DNA of 64,000 nucleotides. It comes from Pyrrhosoma nymphula. Taxonomy: Eukaryota > Arthropoda > Insecta > Odonata > Coenagrionidae. A program made the translations under genes and the position numbers. Shown piece after piece: positions 1 to 11,800 of the stretch (positions are counted from its first letter, which is position 1; the number at the start of each line of letters is the position of its first letter). Below the pieces are notes generated by a model. The model searched no databases, had not been told where the DNA came from, and worked only from the letters and a program-made list of their open reading frames with translations. The DNA lies in the NCBI GenBank assembly GCA_963573305.1, contig OY754332.1, positions 138,439,977 through 138,503,976 of the forward strand. Reading direction: 5' to 3'.

Positions 1-123
1 ATGGAATAATACATGGGAAAAATAGCGGTATGCGAGTGAAAAGCTATCTTCAATACAGTGAAAGGATAATTACGGGAAGATTAGAAACAAAACCCAAGGA
101 CACGGCGGTGGTGCAAGAATATA
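1..123 (+). pseudogene. LINE endonuclease fragment, upstream of the gypsy insertion
   Basis: The frame from about position 38 reads a stretch containing SERIITGRLETKPKDTAVVQ, which aligns with SDRIIVVELKAEPTNLVIIQ of the better preserved LINE at 43.5 kb. This is the middle of an apurinic-type (EEP) endonuclease domain. The LINE is cut by the window edge on the left and by the gypsy element on the right; its reading resumes at 4740. It is decayed and non-functional. The assignment rests on alignment by eye to the other LINEs here. Confidence 0.6.
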
Positions 124-480
124 TGACCTTCAGGTGTGAAATGACACATGACCGCCTAAGCAGTGAGTTAGTACAAGAGTGAATGCGTAGCGAAACACAG
201 AATGAAGTGAAGCACCGACAGAAGCGAGACGCCGACTGACTGGAGGTCTCTGTCAGTAGCACTTATCCAGTCGTACGGAGGCGTCTAGAACTTTAAACTT
301 GAGTCTCCCGATCCAAAGCGAAGGATCTCCAACTGCCTGGGGGAAGCTTTGTGCGCCTGGAGGGGAGTTCCGTCCTCCCGGATGGGAAGTTCAGTCCGGA
401 GGGAGAACTCCATGCGAAAGGTAAGGCCTTCCGGTGTTGAAAGATGCGCGTCATTGTGTGGCTGGCGATCAGCCGCCACA
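124..480 (-). repeat. 3' LTR of the CsRn1-like gypsy element
   Basis: About 357 bp, alignable along its length to 4403-4739 (shared blocks include CCTTCAGGTGTGAAATGACA and GGCTGGCGATCAGCC). On the minus strand it starts TGTGGCGG. A short purine run (GGGGGGTGG on the minus strand, 481-491) just outside it is the likely polypurine tract. The many differences from the other LTR indicate an old insertion. Confidence 0.8.
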
Positions 481-788
481 CCACCCCCCTGCGGAGACTG
501 TAGGCAGGATTAGCTCTCAACCTGAGAGAAAGCCGGAAAGTAGACTAACCGGCCGGAGCGGGTAGTGGTGCTCGGGCGTGAAGATGGCGGAGCACTGGGA
601 ACAAAGACTGGCAGACACGGTTGAGTAACTGGGACTGTGTCTGCTGGAGCGTCGTCGAAGAGGACTTAGGCTGACCATGTCGTCGCGACCCCGTCGATGC
701 ACCGTTACCGTTATCTCGTTGCGGCACACCACTGGGAAATTACCAGTGTAGCGCGGCTGTAGGGCGCCGTATCGTCTTGTATCATCAC

Positions 789-1464
789 CTAGGGTACCGT
801 TGCCAAATTATGGAATACATATGTGGCCTGGTGTAGGTGGCGCCCGTAGCCAAAGGCGGACAATGGCCCGCCGGAGGTTAGCGACGAAGTCGGAACAGTC
901 CAATGGGGTTTTCGGGGAGGGGGCGAGGAACTCCCAAAGTAAGCCAAGTGGCTCAACGTAGACGAGTTCCGCACAGGAAGTTTGCAGATCTTCGTGCGGA
1001 TCCCCAGGAGTATGAGAGGCAGGGCGATAGTCCACGAATTGTCTGCTTGGCACATAAGGGCTACCTTCAGCTGGTGATGCGGGCGCTCGATTAGGCCATT
1101 TGCAGAATGATGGGGTACTGTCAAGTAGGAGGGCTTAAAACCAACGAGATTTCCGAGTTCTCGGTAGAAGTACCTGTCGAATTGACGGCAACGGTCCGGG
1201 TGATTCGGGCCTGATCACCGTAGCGGGCTTCCCAGCAAACAAAAGCGCTTTGGGAGTTGTTTCGTCTTTGATGCAGACGATCGGCATCACCTCCAAACAG
1301 CGAGTATACCAGTCAATGGCTGTTAGGCAGTATCTTAATCCATCGGAGACTGGCAAGGGACCAATGAGGTCAATGTGAATGTAGTTGTAGCTCTCGGTTG
1401 CCTGAAAGAAGTCGCCAAGAGGAGCGTGGACGTCCCGGGTGATCTTGGCACGCTGGCAGGGCAC
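789..1464 (-). pseudogene. Integrase fragments of the CsRn1-like gypsy
   Basis: Two minus-strand ORFs. The first (1464-1135) has CQRAKITRDVHAPLGDF followed by HIDLIGPLPVSDGLRYCLTA, matching the end of the zinc-binding domain and the first catalytic Asp region. The second (1124-789) has HHSANGLIERPHHQLKVALM, the region of the third catalytic residue (Glu). The part between is frame-shifted. Positions 520-780 hold the poorly conserved C-terminal tail. Confidence 0.7.
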
Positions 1465-1827
1465 ACACGCACGAGTACAGCCAGGGCAATCTTTGCGTAC
1501 TGCAGGCCATGCAGAGAGTCAAGCACTTGTCGACGAAACTGCGCGACGAATAGCCGGGGCCTTGCAAGCGAGGTGTCGCAACAAAGGGTAAAATCAAAGC
1601 CAGGAATAACGAGGTCTTCAAACTGTAGCGCAGAACTACTTCGGCGAAGACTTCAGCTCGGTGTCGTTTTGTTGTGACGTAGCCAGAAGTTCAGTGGGGC
1701 GGTCATAGCATTGGTCCATCAGAGGGCATCGACGACCACGTTGTCTGTTCCGCTGATGAAAGTCCGGCGAGTACTGGGCGATAAGGTCCAACCACTTACA
1801 TCGGCGAGATGGAGACGAGACGAGGCG

Positions 1828-2306
1828 CTACTGAAAGGCGTACATCGGAAGCTTTTGGTCCGTGTACATAGCGAACGGACGTCCTTCAAGCATGAAGGCG
1901 AAGTATTTCAGTACTTTGTAGACTGAAAATAACTCGCGAACGCATAGGTGCCCACAACCGTTGCTTTTCGGTAAGCTTTTTGGAGAAGGCGAGGGGCTGC
2001 CATACATCCGTGAAGCGGGCGGGTTTAATTGTCGGATGGGGATGTGCAAGCAGAGTGGCGCGAGCGAGTGCAGATTTGGAGGCTTGGAACGCAGCTCGCC
2101 TCTCTGGTGTCATGTCTACGGGATGGGAACCTGAGATCTTTGGTCCAGATAGCGCTGCATTTAGCGAAGCCCGAAGCGTGGACTGGCGTTGCCAAGTCCA
2201 TACGACATTCAGAGATATTCGGAGAGGCCGGACGGAGTAGTGATGGCTGTATTTGGGATATCGTATGGAGCGACTTGGATTTGAGTAAAAGCTTGAACGA
2301 GGTCAA
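1828..2306 (-). pseudogene. RT end and RNase H fragments of the CsRn1-like gypsy
   Basis: Overlapping minus-strand frames contain AFQASKSALARATLLAHPHP and, in another frame, FAFMLEGRPFAMYTDQK. They correspond to the region before RNase H (AL..AT.L.HP) and to the RNase H core (F...LEGR.F...TDHKPL). At least two frameshifts separate the pieces. They sit between RT and integrase, the normal gypsy order. Confidence 0.65.
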
Positions 2307-3030
2307 TCACTGAAAATACCGTGGTCCCCACCACGTTAGCGGTGGAGTCCATGATGTTCCATACTGAGTAACAGTCGGGAAGAGTGCGGGCAGTCAAGGC
2401 GTGAAAATCTCCGCACGCGCGCCAAGCGTCAGACTTCTTGGGCTCCATGTGGAGTGGATAACTACAATGGTTCGCTGAGGGACGGACGACGGCACGGAAC
2501 CAAGGCGTTGAACTCCGCCTTGGCGGTGCGCAGATAATGCAAAGCCATACGGCGGGTTGGGCTCGCGACCGGGGGTCCTGGAGTCGTATGTGATGCACCG
2601 TGGAATGCTGTAGGGTTCTGCGGAAGACCGACGGAACGTGTGATGACAAGAAACTCTGGACAGTAATGTGTAGTAGGGCGACTCAAGTGATGCGGCAGAA
2701 ACTCTTGACCTGTGAGCATAACGTGCGTAAAGCTACTGTCAACACGGAGAGCAACGTGGTCCCGCAGACGAGCCGTCTGTTCTTGATGTCCACGAGTAGG
2801 TTGTGGTGGGAAAAGCAGTTCGAGCCAATAATGGGATGCTGCAAATCGGCAAGAATGAACCTCCACGTGAATTCGCGTCGCAGGCGAAGATCCAAGTAGA
2901 AAGATTTGACTCCGTATGCATAGATTGTGCTCTGGTTAGCGGTGACCCGGTCGTAGTCAGTTCGTGGTCACTTCTCATGCAGATAGCAGCGCGGCCACAT
3001 GCGTAAGTCCAACCCGTGTCGACCAACAGC
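2209..3030 (-). pseudogene. pol: Protease and reverse transcriptase fragments of the CsRn1-like gypsy
   Basis: A VDTG aspartic-protease active-site motif occurs on the minus strand near 3015-3026. Further on, an ORF (2649-2209) carries HMEPKKSDAWRACGDFHALT and VFSVIDLVQAFTQIQVAP, the early palm motifs of Ty3/gypsy reverse transcriptase (usual form PKKSGEWRPCGDYR and FSKIDL..AYHQI). The part between has shifted frames. No intact polymerase remains. Confidence 0.75.
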
Positions 3031-3138
3031 TGACGTTTGGTGTACTAGACGGTTACGAAGATGCGACAGTCTGTGATAGGGTAGGCGCCGTGCGCCATGC
3101 CGATCCGCCCCACTCGTTTTCCTGGGTCTTCTGGCTGC

Positions 3139-3192
3139 GGGGAGGGAGGCATTTTGTGGCCTTCTTACCCCAACTTCGGTGATACCAACACC
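3139..3192 (-). pseudogene. gag zinc knuckle of C-H-C-C type, last cysteine lost
   Basis: Minus-strand translation gives CWYHRSWGKKATKCLPPR, i.e. C-x2-H-x9-C-x3-R. In CsRn1-type elements the gag knuckle has an unusual C-H-C-C order in place of C-C-H-C; here the fourth ligand is arginine. The knuckle normally binds the element's RNA. It lies between the capsid and protease fragments, where it should be. Confidence 0.65.
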
Positions 3193-3935
3193 TGAAAAAA
3201 TCTTGCTTTGAGTCCGACGAAAGGTCTAGGGTGCGGGAGTGGCCCTAGGCGCTGATCCAATGCCGGCCGCGTGATCAATTCCGGCTCTGCATGAGACACA
3301 GAGCAGAGACCTGGCGCGAGATCTCTTCCATCTACTCGGCCGGGGCGAACACGTCGGGAGGCTGCGGCGGAGTAGCGACATTTGGTTCGCGGGTACTCCG
3401 CGCAAGGGCCAACTCCTCGCCGGGTCTGAAAGCTTCCGCTTATCACCTCGGTAAGAGAAGCGGGGTGCGTGGATAGGAAGGACAGGGTAGGGAAACGAGA
3501 AGCACTCGACCCCAGAGTCAAGAATAGACTAAGGGGCTGACGAGAGGCGAAACAAGACTATTTTTCTCTGGTGTTGGCTTCGTCGAATCCTATTGAGCAG
3601 GAAACAACAGAGTTGCAACTGGTCGTCCAGGGCCCGGTCCGTCAGTACAGAAGCGATATTGAGGACTCTGGACGGCGGCAAAATCTCGTGAATTTTGTCG
3701 GCCAGTTGTGCGACTGCGTCCAGGATGAGAGTTTCCTGGTACCCGATGATGGCCTGGGTTGGGGCTGGTAGTCGGTTGGCTCACAATGTTCGCAGGAAGG
3801 TAACCGGCAACTCTGTCCCGGCGAGACTTCGCAGATGGCGTAGAAATTGAGAGAGCTTTCTGTCTCCAGTATCCTCCTGTTGCAACAGTAGGCGAACGTT
3901 CTGTTCGCGGCTATCAGCGACTCGCCGAATCATTT

Positions 3936-4361
3936 CTATTTTAGGTATTTGTAGTGATTTTCTGCCGGCGGGTTCGAAATAATATTTTCCACTTCCGCCG
4001 CGTACTGGCGGTCAATTTCAGTCACCACATGGATGTACTTAGTGCCATCACGCGTAATGCCACTGAGGGCAAACTGACTTTCCACTAGAGCAAACCACAA
4101 CGCGGGTGTAACGGGCCAGAACTGCGGTAGGGGAAGAGCGACGCGTGCGACCAATGGTGGCTGAATGTGAGTATTCACCGCCGACTCACCCTGCAGTGCG
4201 CCTAGCTGGTACTGTTGCTGTTGTCTTTGGAGCAGTGGGACTGGGCGATTACGTAGCTGCTGTGGAAGCTCCTGAATTTGAGCCTCTTGGTCGCATAAAC
4301 GCTCCTGCTGCTCTGCCAGCTGAGCTTCTAAGCTTGGTGCTCTGTCTCCGAGCGGCATCAC
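3936..4361 (-). pseudogene. gag: gag capsid fragment of the CsRn1-like gypsy
   Basis: An open stretch of 141 residues. The N-terminal half is glutamine-rich and probably coiled (QQERLCDQEAQIQELPQQL). The C-terminal half contains PALWFALVESQFALSGI and ISNPP, a block seen in many arthropod gypsy capsid proteins. The capsid would build the virus-like particle in the cytoplasm. The frame is lost downstream; the zinc knuckle reappears in another frame near 3190. Confidence 0.7.
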
Positions 4362-4380
4362 TCACAGTCTCACTGCACAC

Positions 4381-4400
4381 GATCACGTCGAGGTCACCAA
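4381..4400 (-). promoter_or_regulatory. Primer binding site, tRNA-Trp type
   Basis: On the minus strand, directly inside the 5' LTR, the sequence reads TTGGTGACCTCGACGTGATC. The known tRNA-Trp primer site is TGGTGACCCCGACGTGAT, so there is one mismatch. tRNA-Trp priming is known for avian retroviruses and for CsRn1/Kabuki gypsy elements. Confidence 0.75.
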
Positions 4401-4402
4401 TT

Positions 4403-4739
4403 TGGCCTTCAGGTGTGAAATGACACAAGACCGCCATAGCATGAGTTACATTTCATTTCACGCCGCCCAAGTCCAAGAATGAATGCGTAGCAAAGCACAG
4501 AATGAAGTAAGGCACCGACGGAAGCGAGAAACCAACTGGCGCTTATATGGTCGTCCGGAGGCGTCCAGAACTTTAAATTTCAGGCTCCCGATCCAACGCG
4601 AAGGATCTCAAACTGCCTGGAGGGGAAGTTCCGTCCGCCCGGAGGGGAGGTTTAGCCCAGCGGGGAAACTCCATGCGGAGGGGAAGGCCATCCGGTGTTG
4701 AAAGGTGCACGACGTTGTGCGGCTGGCGATCAGCCAGCA
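4403..4739 (-). repeat. 5' LTR of the CsRn1-like gypsy element
   Basis: About 337 bp and paired with 124-480. It carries small indels relative to the 3' copy, for example the 3' copy has an extra stretch near 235-265. Its inner edge adjoins the primer binding site at 4381-4400. Confidence 0.8.
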
Positions 4740-4908
4740 TATATACATGCCCAAGTCGGATTGCGAAGATGAAGATGTAGAACATATGTGATAATAAGAA
4801 TAAAAGAAGTGATATGGAATGTGAAAGGAGATGAAAACTTAATTATTCTTGGAGAATGGAATGCGGTTATAGGGGAAGGCCAAGAAGGTAGGGCAGTATG
4901 GAAGTATG

Positions 4909-5117
4909 CGTGAAGGCCCCTGCGGAGTCTTTGACTTGAAGAGACTTGATGTCCGGGTCTTTTTCCATGTGTATCCATTTTCTTAGGACATTATTCGGCC
5001 GGCTGGCTTCTTCAGGTCCGCGGACCTGAAGAAGCCAGCAGGAACACCGGCGAAGTATTGTCCTAAGAAAATGTATACACGCGGAAGAAGGCCCGGAAAC
5101 CAAGTCTCTTCAAGTAG
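4909..5117. repeat. Foldback insertion inside the LINE, 9-bp target duplication
   Basis: Two arms of about 85-90 bp (about 4930-5022 and 5025-5115) are inverted copies at roughly 85% identity by eye and meet at TCAGGTCCGCGGACCTGA. The insert is bounded by GGAAGTATG at 4900-4908 and 5118-5126, and removing it joins the LINE endonuclease reading (VIGEGQEGRAVW to YGLGK). The insert has about 20 bp outside the left arm that are not repeated on the right. Confidence 0.7.
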
Positions 5118-6113
5118 GGAAGTATGGTTTGGGAAAACAACTGTAGGGAAGAGAGATTTATTGAGTTCTGCGTAAAAAATGACCTAGTCGTCTCAAGCAA
5201 CTATTTGGCAACTACCCACGAAGAAGATGCACGTATAAAATGCCAGGAGACAGAAGAAGATTTCAAATTGATTATATATTAGTGAAACAGCGATTTAAAA
5301 CAAGTGAAGGACTGCAAGAGCTACTCTGGTGCGGATATCCGCAGTGAACCTTATTTCGTCATTCTTGTCTGCTAAAGTTGAAAAATCTAAGAGGTCAAGG
5401 AAGACTCGCTGGAAAGTGGAAAGACTGAGGGAAACATCCCAAATTGGCCTATCAAAGCACTTTATACTATGCTGAAGAGGATTGAAACGATTCATGATTA
5501 ATCGAAGAAAAATGGCAAGAGATAAATAAAGGAACAATTATTGCAGCCGAAGAGAAAGAAGGGATGAAAAAAATTGAAAATCGGAAGCCATGGATTACGC
5601 AGGAAGTCTTTGAATTAATGGATGAAAGAAGAACGTAAAAAAACTCGAAACCAGAGGAAGAACAGCAGATGTATAAAGTAATAATAAATATGGTTAGCCG
5701 TAAAACAAGAAGAGAAGAATGGATGAAAGACTGTAACGAGGTGGAAGGTAATCTCTCCTAGGGAAGAGTAGAAGCTGCTTACAGAACTGTAAGAAGCTAC
5801 TCAAGAAGAACATTCAATCAAATATAATTTGAAAATTGAAAGTGAGGTCAAAGCGAATAAATGGAAAGAGTAACTGGAGAAACTTTATAGCGGCAAAGCA
5901 CTGAATATCATGATACTACAGAATGAAGACACTGGATGAAGATGAAAAAGGATAATTCATTTTAGATCGGAATTTGATGCCGCAGTGAAGGATCTGAGAG
6001 AGAGATAGGCACCAGGAGTTGATAAAATTCCATCGGAATTCCTTAAGTAGGTTGGAGTGAGGACATTGAATACGCTATACAGATATGATATGTGACATTT
6101 ACACAATTGGTAA

Positions 6114-6650
6114 ATGCCAAAGAAATTTAAAAAGAATGTAATCGTCCCTATCCCGAAGAAGAGAAGAGCCGAAAGATGCAAAGACTTTAGAAAATTAGCC
6201 TTAAAGTACATGCACCGAAAGATTCTAACCAGAATCTACATGAGGATGGAACAGAAGATGGAAGAATTCCTGGATGAAGACCAATTCGGTTTCAGAAAAA
6301 GCAGGGGAACAACAGAAGCTATTTTAGCCCTGAGACTTACCATACGGAAGAGGATTCTAAAGGACAAGCCCGTATATATTTGTTTCATCGACCTGGAGAA
6401 AGCAGTGGACAATGTGGATTGGAACAGAATGCTTACTACACTGAAGGGCATAGGAGAGTCATTTAATGACAGAAGAGCAATACGCACGCTGCATGAGGAG
6501 CAGCTGTCCGTGATTAAATGCGGCGGAAATGCCGAGGAAACAGAAGAGAAGAAGAGAGTAAGACAAGGTTGCGCGTTGGCGCCAATGATCCACCGTGTAT
6601 ACATTGAAAAAGCCATAAATAAAGTAAAGGAAAAATCAAAAACAGGATAA
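6114..6650 (+). pseudogene. Reverse transcriptase core of the decayed LINE
   Basis: The longest surviving open piece (178 residues). It contains NVIVPIPKKRRAERCKDFRK, EDQFGFRKSRGTTEAI, YICFIDLEKAVDNVDWNRM and RQGCALAPMIHRVYIEKAI, the ordered RT motifs of EN-type LINEs. The usual FDNVDW is altered to VDNVDW. The catalytic FADD follows in the next segment after a stop at 6648. The first methionine is not the natural start; the domain is an internal part of ORF2. Confidence 0.8.
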
Positions 6651-7440
6651 CAAGTGCGTGGAGAAAAAATCAGTATGCTACGCTTTGCTGATGACAGAGC
6701 AATTCTTGATGAGAAGAAAGAAGATCTTACGAAGATGCTGAACTGTATGGACAAAACTCTGAAGAAATACAACTTGTAGATAAATGTTTTTAAAAACCAA
6801 AGTCATGGTTTGTGGAGGAAATCAAGAAGACAGAATCACCGTTCAACTAGGGGAGCAAAATCTCGCGCTAAAGAAGAATATTTTAATCTGGGAAGCACGA
6901 TCACCAGCGATGGAGGAAATAAATTGTGAGCATAAATCCCAAGCAAAAAGGCGTTCTACCAGTAGAGGAATTTAATTACAGCTGGTAACACAAGCCTGGA
7001 AGTACGGAAGCACTTCATTAAAACATATATTTGGAGCATACCCTTATATGGCAGTGAAGTCTAGACAATGACAACAGCTGAGCAACGGAGATAGGAAGCA
7101 ATAGAGATGTGGTGTTACTGAAGAGTTCTGAAGCTTAAATGGACGGAGAGAACCACTAACGTAGAAGTCCTACGAAGGGCAGGAGAGAGAAAAAGCACAA
7201 TGAACTCTCCGCGAAGGAGAGACAAACTTATTTAACACATTTTCCGACACAACAGCGTAATGAAAAAAATATTGGAAGGATTAAATGGGAATAATTGTAG
7301 AGGAAAACCGAGAATGGAATACATTAAACAAATCAGAAGGACGTAAAAGTAATTAATTATGTAGGAATGAAGCGGATGGTAGAGATGAGAGTGAAATGGA
7401 GAGCTGCAGACCACCAATCTTCGGATTAATGACAAAAGAT

Positions 7441-8395
7441 TATGAAATTCGAAAATGTGTACTGCTTGTAGCGGCTATACAATGCAAACAATAACACGGC
7501 GGTTCATAAAGAGCACTTTTACCTGCACATCACCACAATGTAGTAGGGAAAATCCCAAAGCCCTTTTCACTTGAGACCTGATAAGACCTTAACCAAGGAT
7601 GTAGAGTAACGGAGGAAATGATATGCACGTAGTGCGTATATATTATATTATACAAAACTAGAGAAGGAAGTCTATTGAAATTAAACGGGAAGGAGAGAAA
7701 AATAATTTGTTACGTGTAATTAAAAGAAAACTCGCATTTTGGCGCGTAAGGTGCACATACCATGAAATAGTCATCAACCACCCTTGGAGATGTTGGGGTG
7801 AAAGATACTTGAAGTAAAACCTCACCGTGATTCTTCGAGCTTAAAATTTATAAACTTGAAATGTTGGCTAAAATGTCTTTTTCGTCGTGAAAATCGATCA
7901 AAGAAGATTTTGAGCATTTTTTTATTTTCTTCCTTTTATATTTATTTACTTCAATGGGGAACATGACTTAAAATCGATGGCTTTGTCGTAAAATATTATG
8001 ATTCTGGGACTTCGTAGACTTTCTCATTGTCAGAGGGGGTCAGCGTGGGGCGATACACTTGCATCCGCAGTCGTTACCCGCTTGCTCGAATTATTCTTTA
8101 TCAGAAATTATAAGTGCAAAAATATAAAACGGGGCACTGTGATAGAGAATATTTGGAATGAGTTCGTATAGTCTCGATAAAATGCTATCATTGTACAAGC
8201 AAAACAGTTGGATTCTTGAATTTCACAGACATGAAAATTGGAAGAATGTGTGATGATCCGCATTTAAATCATTCAAATACCCAGAACCACCGTGCTAGTT
8301 ATTTGGTTTGGCAAAAGTTGGGGAATGATTGCCATGGAAATTGGAGAACGGCAGTCGGTTTTGGATTTGATTAACGTATCTACGAAAATGTGCTT
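7441..8395. other. Non-coding, no recognised element
   Basis: AT-rich sequence with stops in all frames. The only structure noted is an 11-bp perfect hairpin at 8393-8416 (CTTTGCCCTTA, 2-nt loop, TAAGGGCAAAG), close to the start of the LINE tail that follows. Confidence 0.6.
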
Positions 8396-8399
8396 TGCC

Positions 8400-8860
8400 C
8401 TTATTTAAGGGCAAAGTACCTACGTGAGGGAGGTAAGAGTAAATGCAGCTTACTGATGCTACAACCGAACAGAAAGTGCTACATAGCTAATGGATAGGTT
8501 GGGAGCGGTCACAGATTCGGAGGCTACACGATAGGCTTAGATTACTAGAACATTTCACATCATGAAAGTTTCAGTACGACACAGAGGATATTATTTTGAC
8601 CCCGCGCTGCATATCTAGAACTGACAGAATCGACAAAATAAGAGAGATATACTGCCGACCAATGGGTGCAAAATCCCTTCTTTCAAACCACCATTAGTGA
8701 TTATAACAAAATGAGCGTGATACTAACAAAAGGCATATAGTTAACGTACAATTTAGCTCTGTACCCTCCATTTCCCTATTCCATCATATTTCATGGCTGT
8801 ATCCTAAAACCCCCTGCCACATGTCTCTGCGGCGGCTCGCAGAGGTAGCATGTAGATGAG
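8400..8860 (+). pseudogene. 5'-truncated CR1/jockey-like LINE tail
   Basis: This aligns with the last 350 bp or so of the LINE at 37518-39786. Shared blocks include GGCTTAGATT, GACACAGAGGATATTATTTT (versus GACACGGAGAACATCATATT) and the 3' end CCCCCTGCCAC...GGCGGCTCGC...ATGTAGATG. It ends in a single TGTAGATG unit where the younger copy has three. The coding frame is destroyed. It is an independent, older insertion of the same family. Confidence 0.75.
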
Positions 8861-11800
8861 TATTTTAAAATCGTTCCTTAATTCGTCTGCCGATCCCATA
8901 TCGTCTTCCGTTTGTAATGGCCCGCTGCTCCCCCGGTGGGTCGATGAAACTATCCGACACATCTAATTCCCTCGCGACACGCCTGGCGACATGCTACATT
9001 GGCTGGGTCCGTTGGAGGCCATATTGAGACCGCTCCATCTGGAGACTGGTGATGGAAATTTGACACGCGGGATGCTTAGTGATCCGCCACCAACTACCCA
9101 ACACCCACTGGAGCCACCCCTAGGGCACTAAGGTGTTCGCTTCGCATGGAGAGAGAAGGAATCGGGTCCATGAAATACACACGAAGTCTTTTACATCACA
9201 TGGCATAGATTATACACAATTTTCAACCAAATTCTCTTTAAATGATGCAAATAGCATCCAAAAAGCTACACAGCCTTCAAATATATTAGCACTGAGCGAA
9301 ACCCGAATCACTTTAAATTCTTCATAAAAACCTCCAGAAATAATAAATGACTCAGAATAAATAACTGGGAATAATCACTAAAATCTTGAGAAGAATCGAT
9401 GTATTCGCAACTAAAATAGGTGACACAATTGTGTGAAATTCACAGTGAAAAAATCATGTTTTCAGGTTTAACTTGAAAGTTTTACACCTGATGCTTAATT
9501 TCTGAAGGAATTTGAGTTGGGTTCAGACAATTGACAGTTTTCAAATCTAAACAATCTCCAGATAAGCGTAGAATATGTTGACTTGTAAGGAAACTATCAA
9601 TTAAAGATTGTACAGAGTACTTCAAATTAGTATAGTCTGAGTAGCGCTGGCCTGAATTTATTATTAAATAGTCATTATACGAAATGAGTTATAGCAACAC
9701 AATCCAGTATGATGCTTTTAAATTAGACAAGGATTTTAACAACAAAATAATGTTAATTCTTGGAATGTAGAAGAGATTCACGTAAATTTTGTCTAAAAAA
9801 ACAAACGAGTGAGCACAGATACACCGTACTGACGGCCAAAAAGATTTATAAACACTTCCATTACAAAAATTGTGGATACATTTTCACCCCAGCAGCAAAG
9901 GCAATTCAAGGATTTCAGCGCTCAGAACCTAAAGTTATTCCCTCGATAGAGTTTTTTTACCATGTGAGTATTCCATGCGAACAGTCTCCCAAGGGGAAAC
10001 TCCCCTAGCCCTATTCTGCCTATGTTGAGTGAGATAATTCTCTGAAAGAAGAAAACCGTGGGACCAAGGTGAGAAAACGGAGGAAACATCATACTCGTTA
10101 TCTGACATCAGAAGACTATCAGGGAGACTTCCGAAAGTATCCAAATCAAACTTTAGAAAATACTACCAAATGAAACTCCAGAGAAGAAAGATATCCGTAA
10201 GATTAAACTATTCTATGGCGATTCTCCCGAGGATGATAAAAGCGGGCCCATTGAGGACAAAGATGACGCGGCCTGTGCGTTGTGTGACACTAAGGTCAAG
10301 TTTTATAATGTATGTACAACTTTAACCGCACGATTACGTAGCCTTATCGTTCAGCTCATGTGGCCAGAGTTCCAGTTGTGTTTATTACACCAGGCTGCCG
10401 ATACAGTTACGGGAGCGTAGTCAATTAAACGTCAACTTCGGTTATCATAAAGAAAATATTGTAGCGGAGGAATCATCCAGAGCCTTGGCAACGGTGGTTG
10501 TTCACGGGGGGAGAGGAATCAACAAGAGAGGAATCGGGAAATGGTGTGTTTGTGAACGACTTTAACGTTACTGTGTGTACATTTTTAGGGAAATAAATGC
10601 GTTTTAAGTGTTGCGGAAATAAGAATAGTTGTTTTTGCACCCACGCATGTAACAATATTAAACCAACGATTGACTATAAAACCGAGCCAAATGGATCCAA
10701 CAGGCACAGAAAGGTAACTTCATGCCCAGTGAAACGTGTTTTCATGCGATATGAATGGGAGGAATAAAAGAAATCTAAGGAAAATGCATCTGATTCGCAA
10801 TTAACCGTACTGCTGATTGGAAATACCGCACACTTTTTATATTTGTGCAATTTTATCTAATACTAAAATAACAGCTGATTACGTATTTCTTCGAAACTAG
10901 CTTGTTTGTTTACATTTACAAATTGCAATTGAACATAATATTGCTATTTCTGTGAATAATATTGATAGTTTTATTTAAGGCGATCGGAATTGCCCAGCTC
11001 CACCCTTAATAAGAATGATCGACGGTACGAGAAAATCTGCTATTTAGGAGCATATATTGAAAAAATGACAAATTTTAAAAATTTTATACACAGATGGCAT
11101 TCCCACACATAAGTGAGAACAAAAGGCTACACTAGAATAAATCGCTGAAACAGCAATGATATCGATAATGATGAAGGGATCAACCGTAATTTTCCACAAA
11201 TAAATAAAAATTTAATATGACCTAGGTTTTAATATAGATTATTAATTCATCACCATCATCGCCGGAATCTTCTGAATTTGTTGATAATGATCATAATTTT
11301 AAATGCCATACGAGGTAAGTATGAATTTTCTCCTATAGTTTTTTCCGCAAATACGTCTAATTTATTACTATGCATTGCAAGTTAAGCGAGTATCATCAAC
11401 AAATGTCATAGTGCATGTTAATCATTTTGTACACGGGATTCTTCCGAAAATCAAAAACCACGTTTGAGACGAGAGCATCTAACCCATACAACTTCAATTG
11501 CGGTTATTCCTTTTAAAAATTTCTTTCATCATTGAGGGCACCTCAAAATATGCGTTTTAGGATCACATGAACTATAATTTAAAAAATGGCAACTACTACT
11601 AAAACCACTAGAACAATGATTAGAGAAATTTTTGACTTGCGTGTCCCTTGGTAGCCCAATGCCCACGAAGCACGCACCGGAGCATGCTCGCCACGCCATT
11701 ATTCAGCTTTCCTCGCGTACAAGTTAACCACCATGCTTGGGGTAGGCGTATGCCAGATCGGGAACCTCTCATGAACGAAGCGCCCGCAGTACGCGCGTGA

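Larger units (their letters stand above)
124..4739 (-). mobile_element. Decayed Ty3/gypsy LTR retrotransposon, CsRn1-like
   Basis: Two diverged LTRs (124-480 and 4403-4739) begin TG and end CA and enclose gag- and pol-like fragments on the minus strand in the order gag, zinc knuckle, protease, RT, RNase H, integrase. A 4-bp TATA lies on both sides as a target duplication. The primer site matches tRNA-Trp, and the gag knuckle has the order C-x2-H-x9-C-x3-(R for C). Both traits are known for the CsRn1 clade of Metaviridae. All frames carry shifts and stops, so the copy is dead. The clade call is an inference from these two traits plus general pol similarity. Confidence 0.8.
4740..7440 (+). pseudogene. 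Decayed EN/RT LINE, remainder after the gypsy insertion
   Basis: After the gypsy element the LINE continues. ENLIILGEWNAVIGEG (about 4830-4880) matches MGDWNAVVGEG of other LINE endonucleases. RFQIDYILVKQRFKTSEG (about 5255-5310) matches the IDY motif region. RT follows (separate entry), then FADDRAIL near 6690, KTKVMVCGG near 6800, and a C-terminal block GKPRMEYIKQIR ending about 7427. Numerous stops and shifts are present. It is related to, but well diverged from, the RTE-like LINEs at 25-30 and 43-46 kb. Only about 20-30 bp of 3' flank separates the end from unrelated DNA, and no tail is obvious. Confidence 0.75.
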
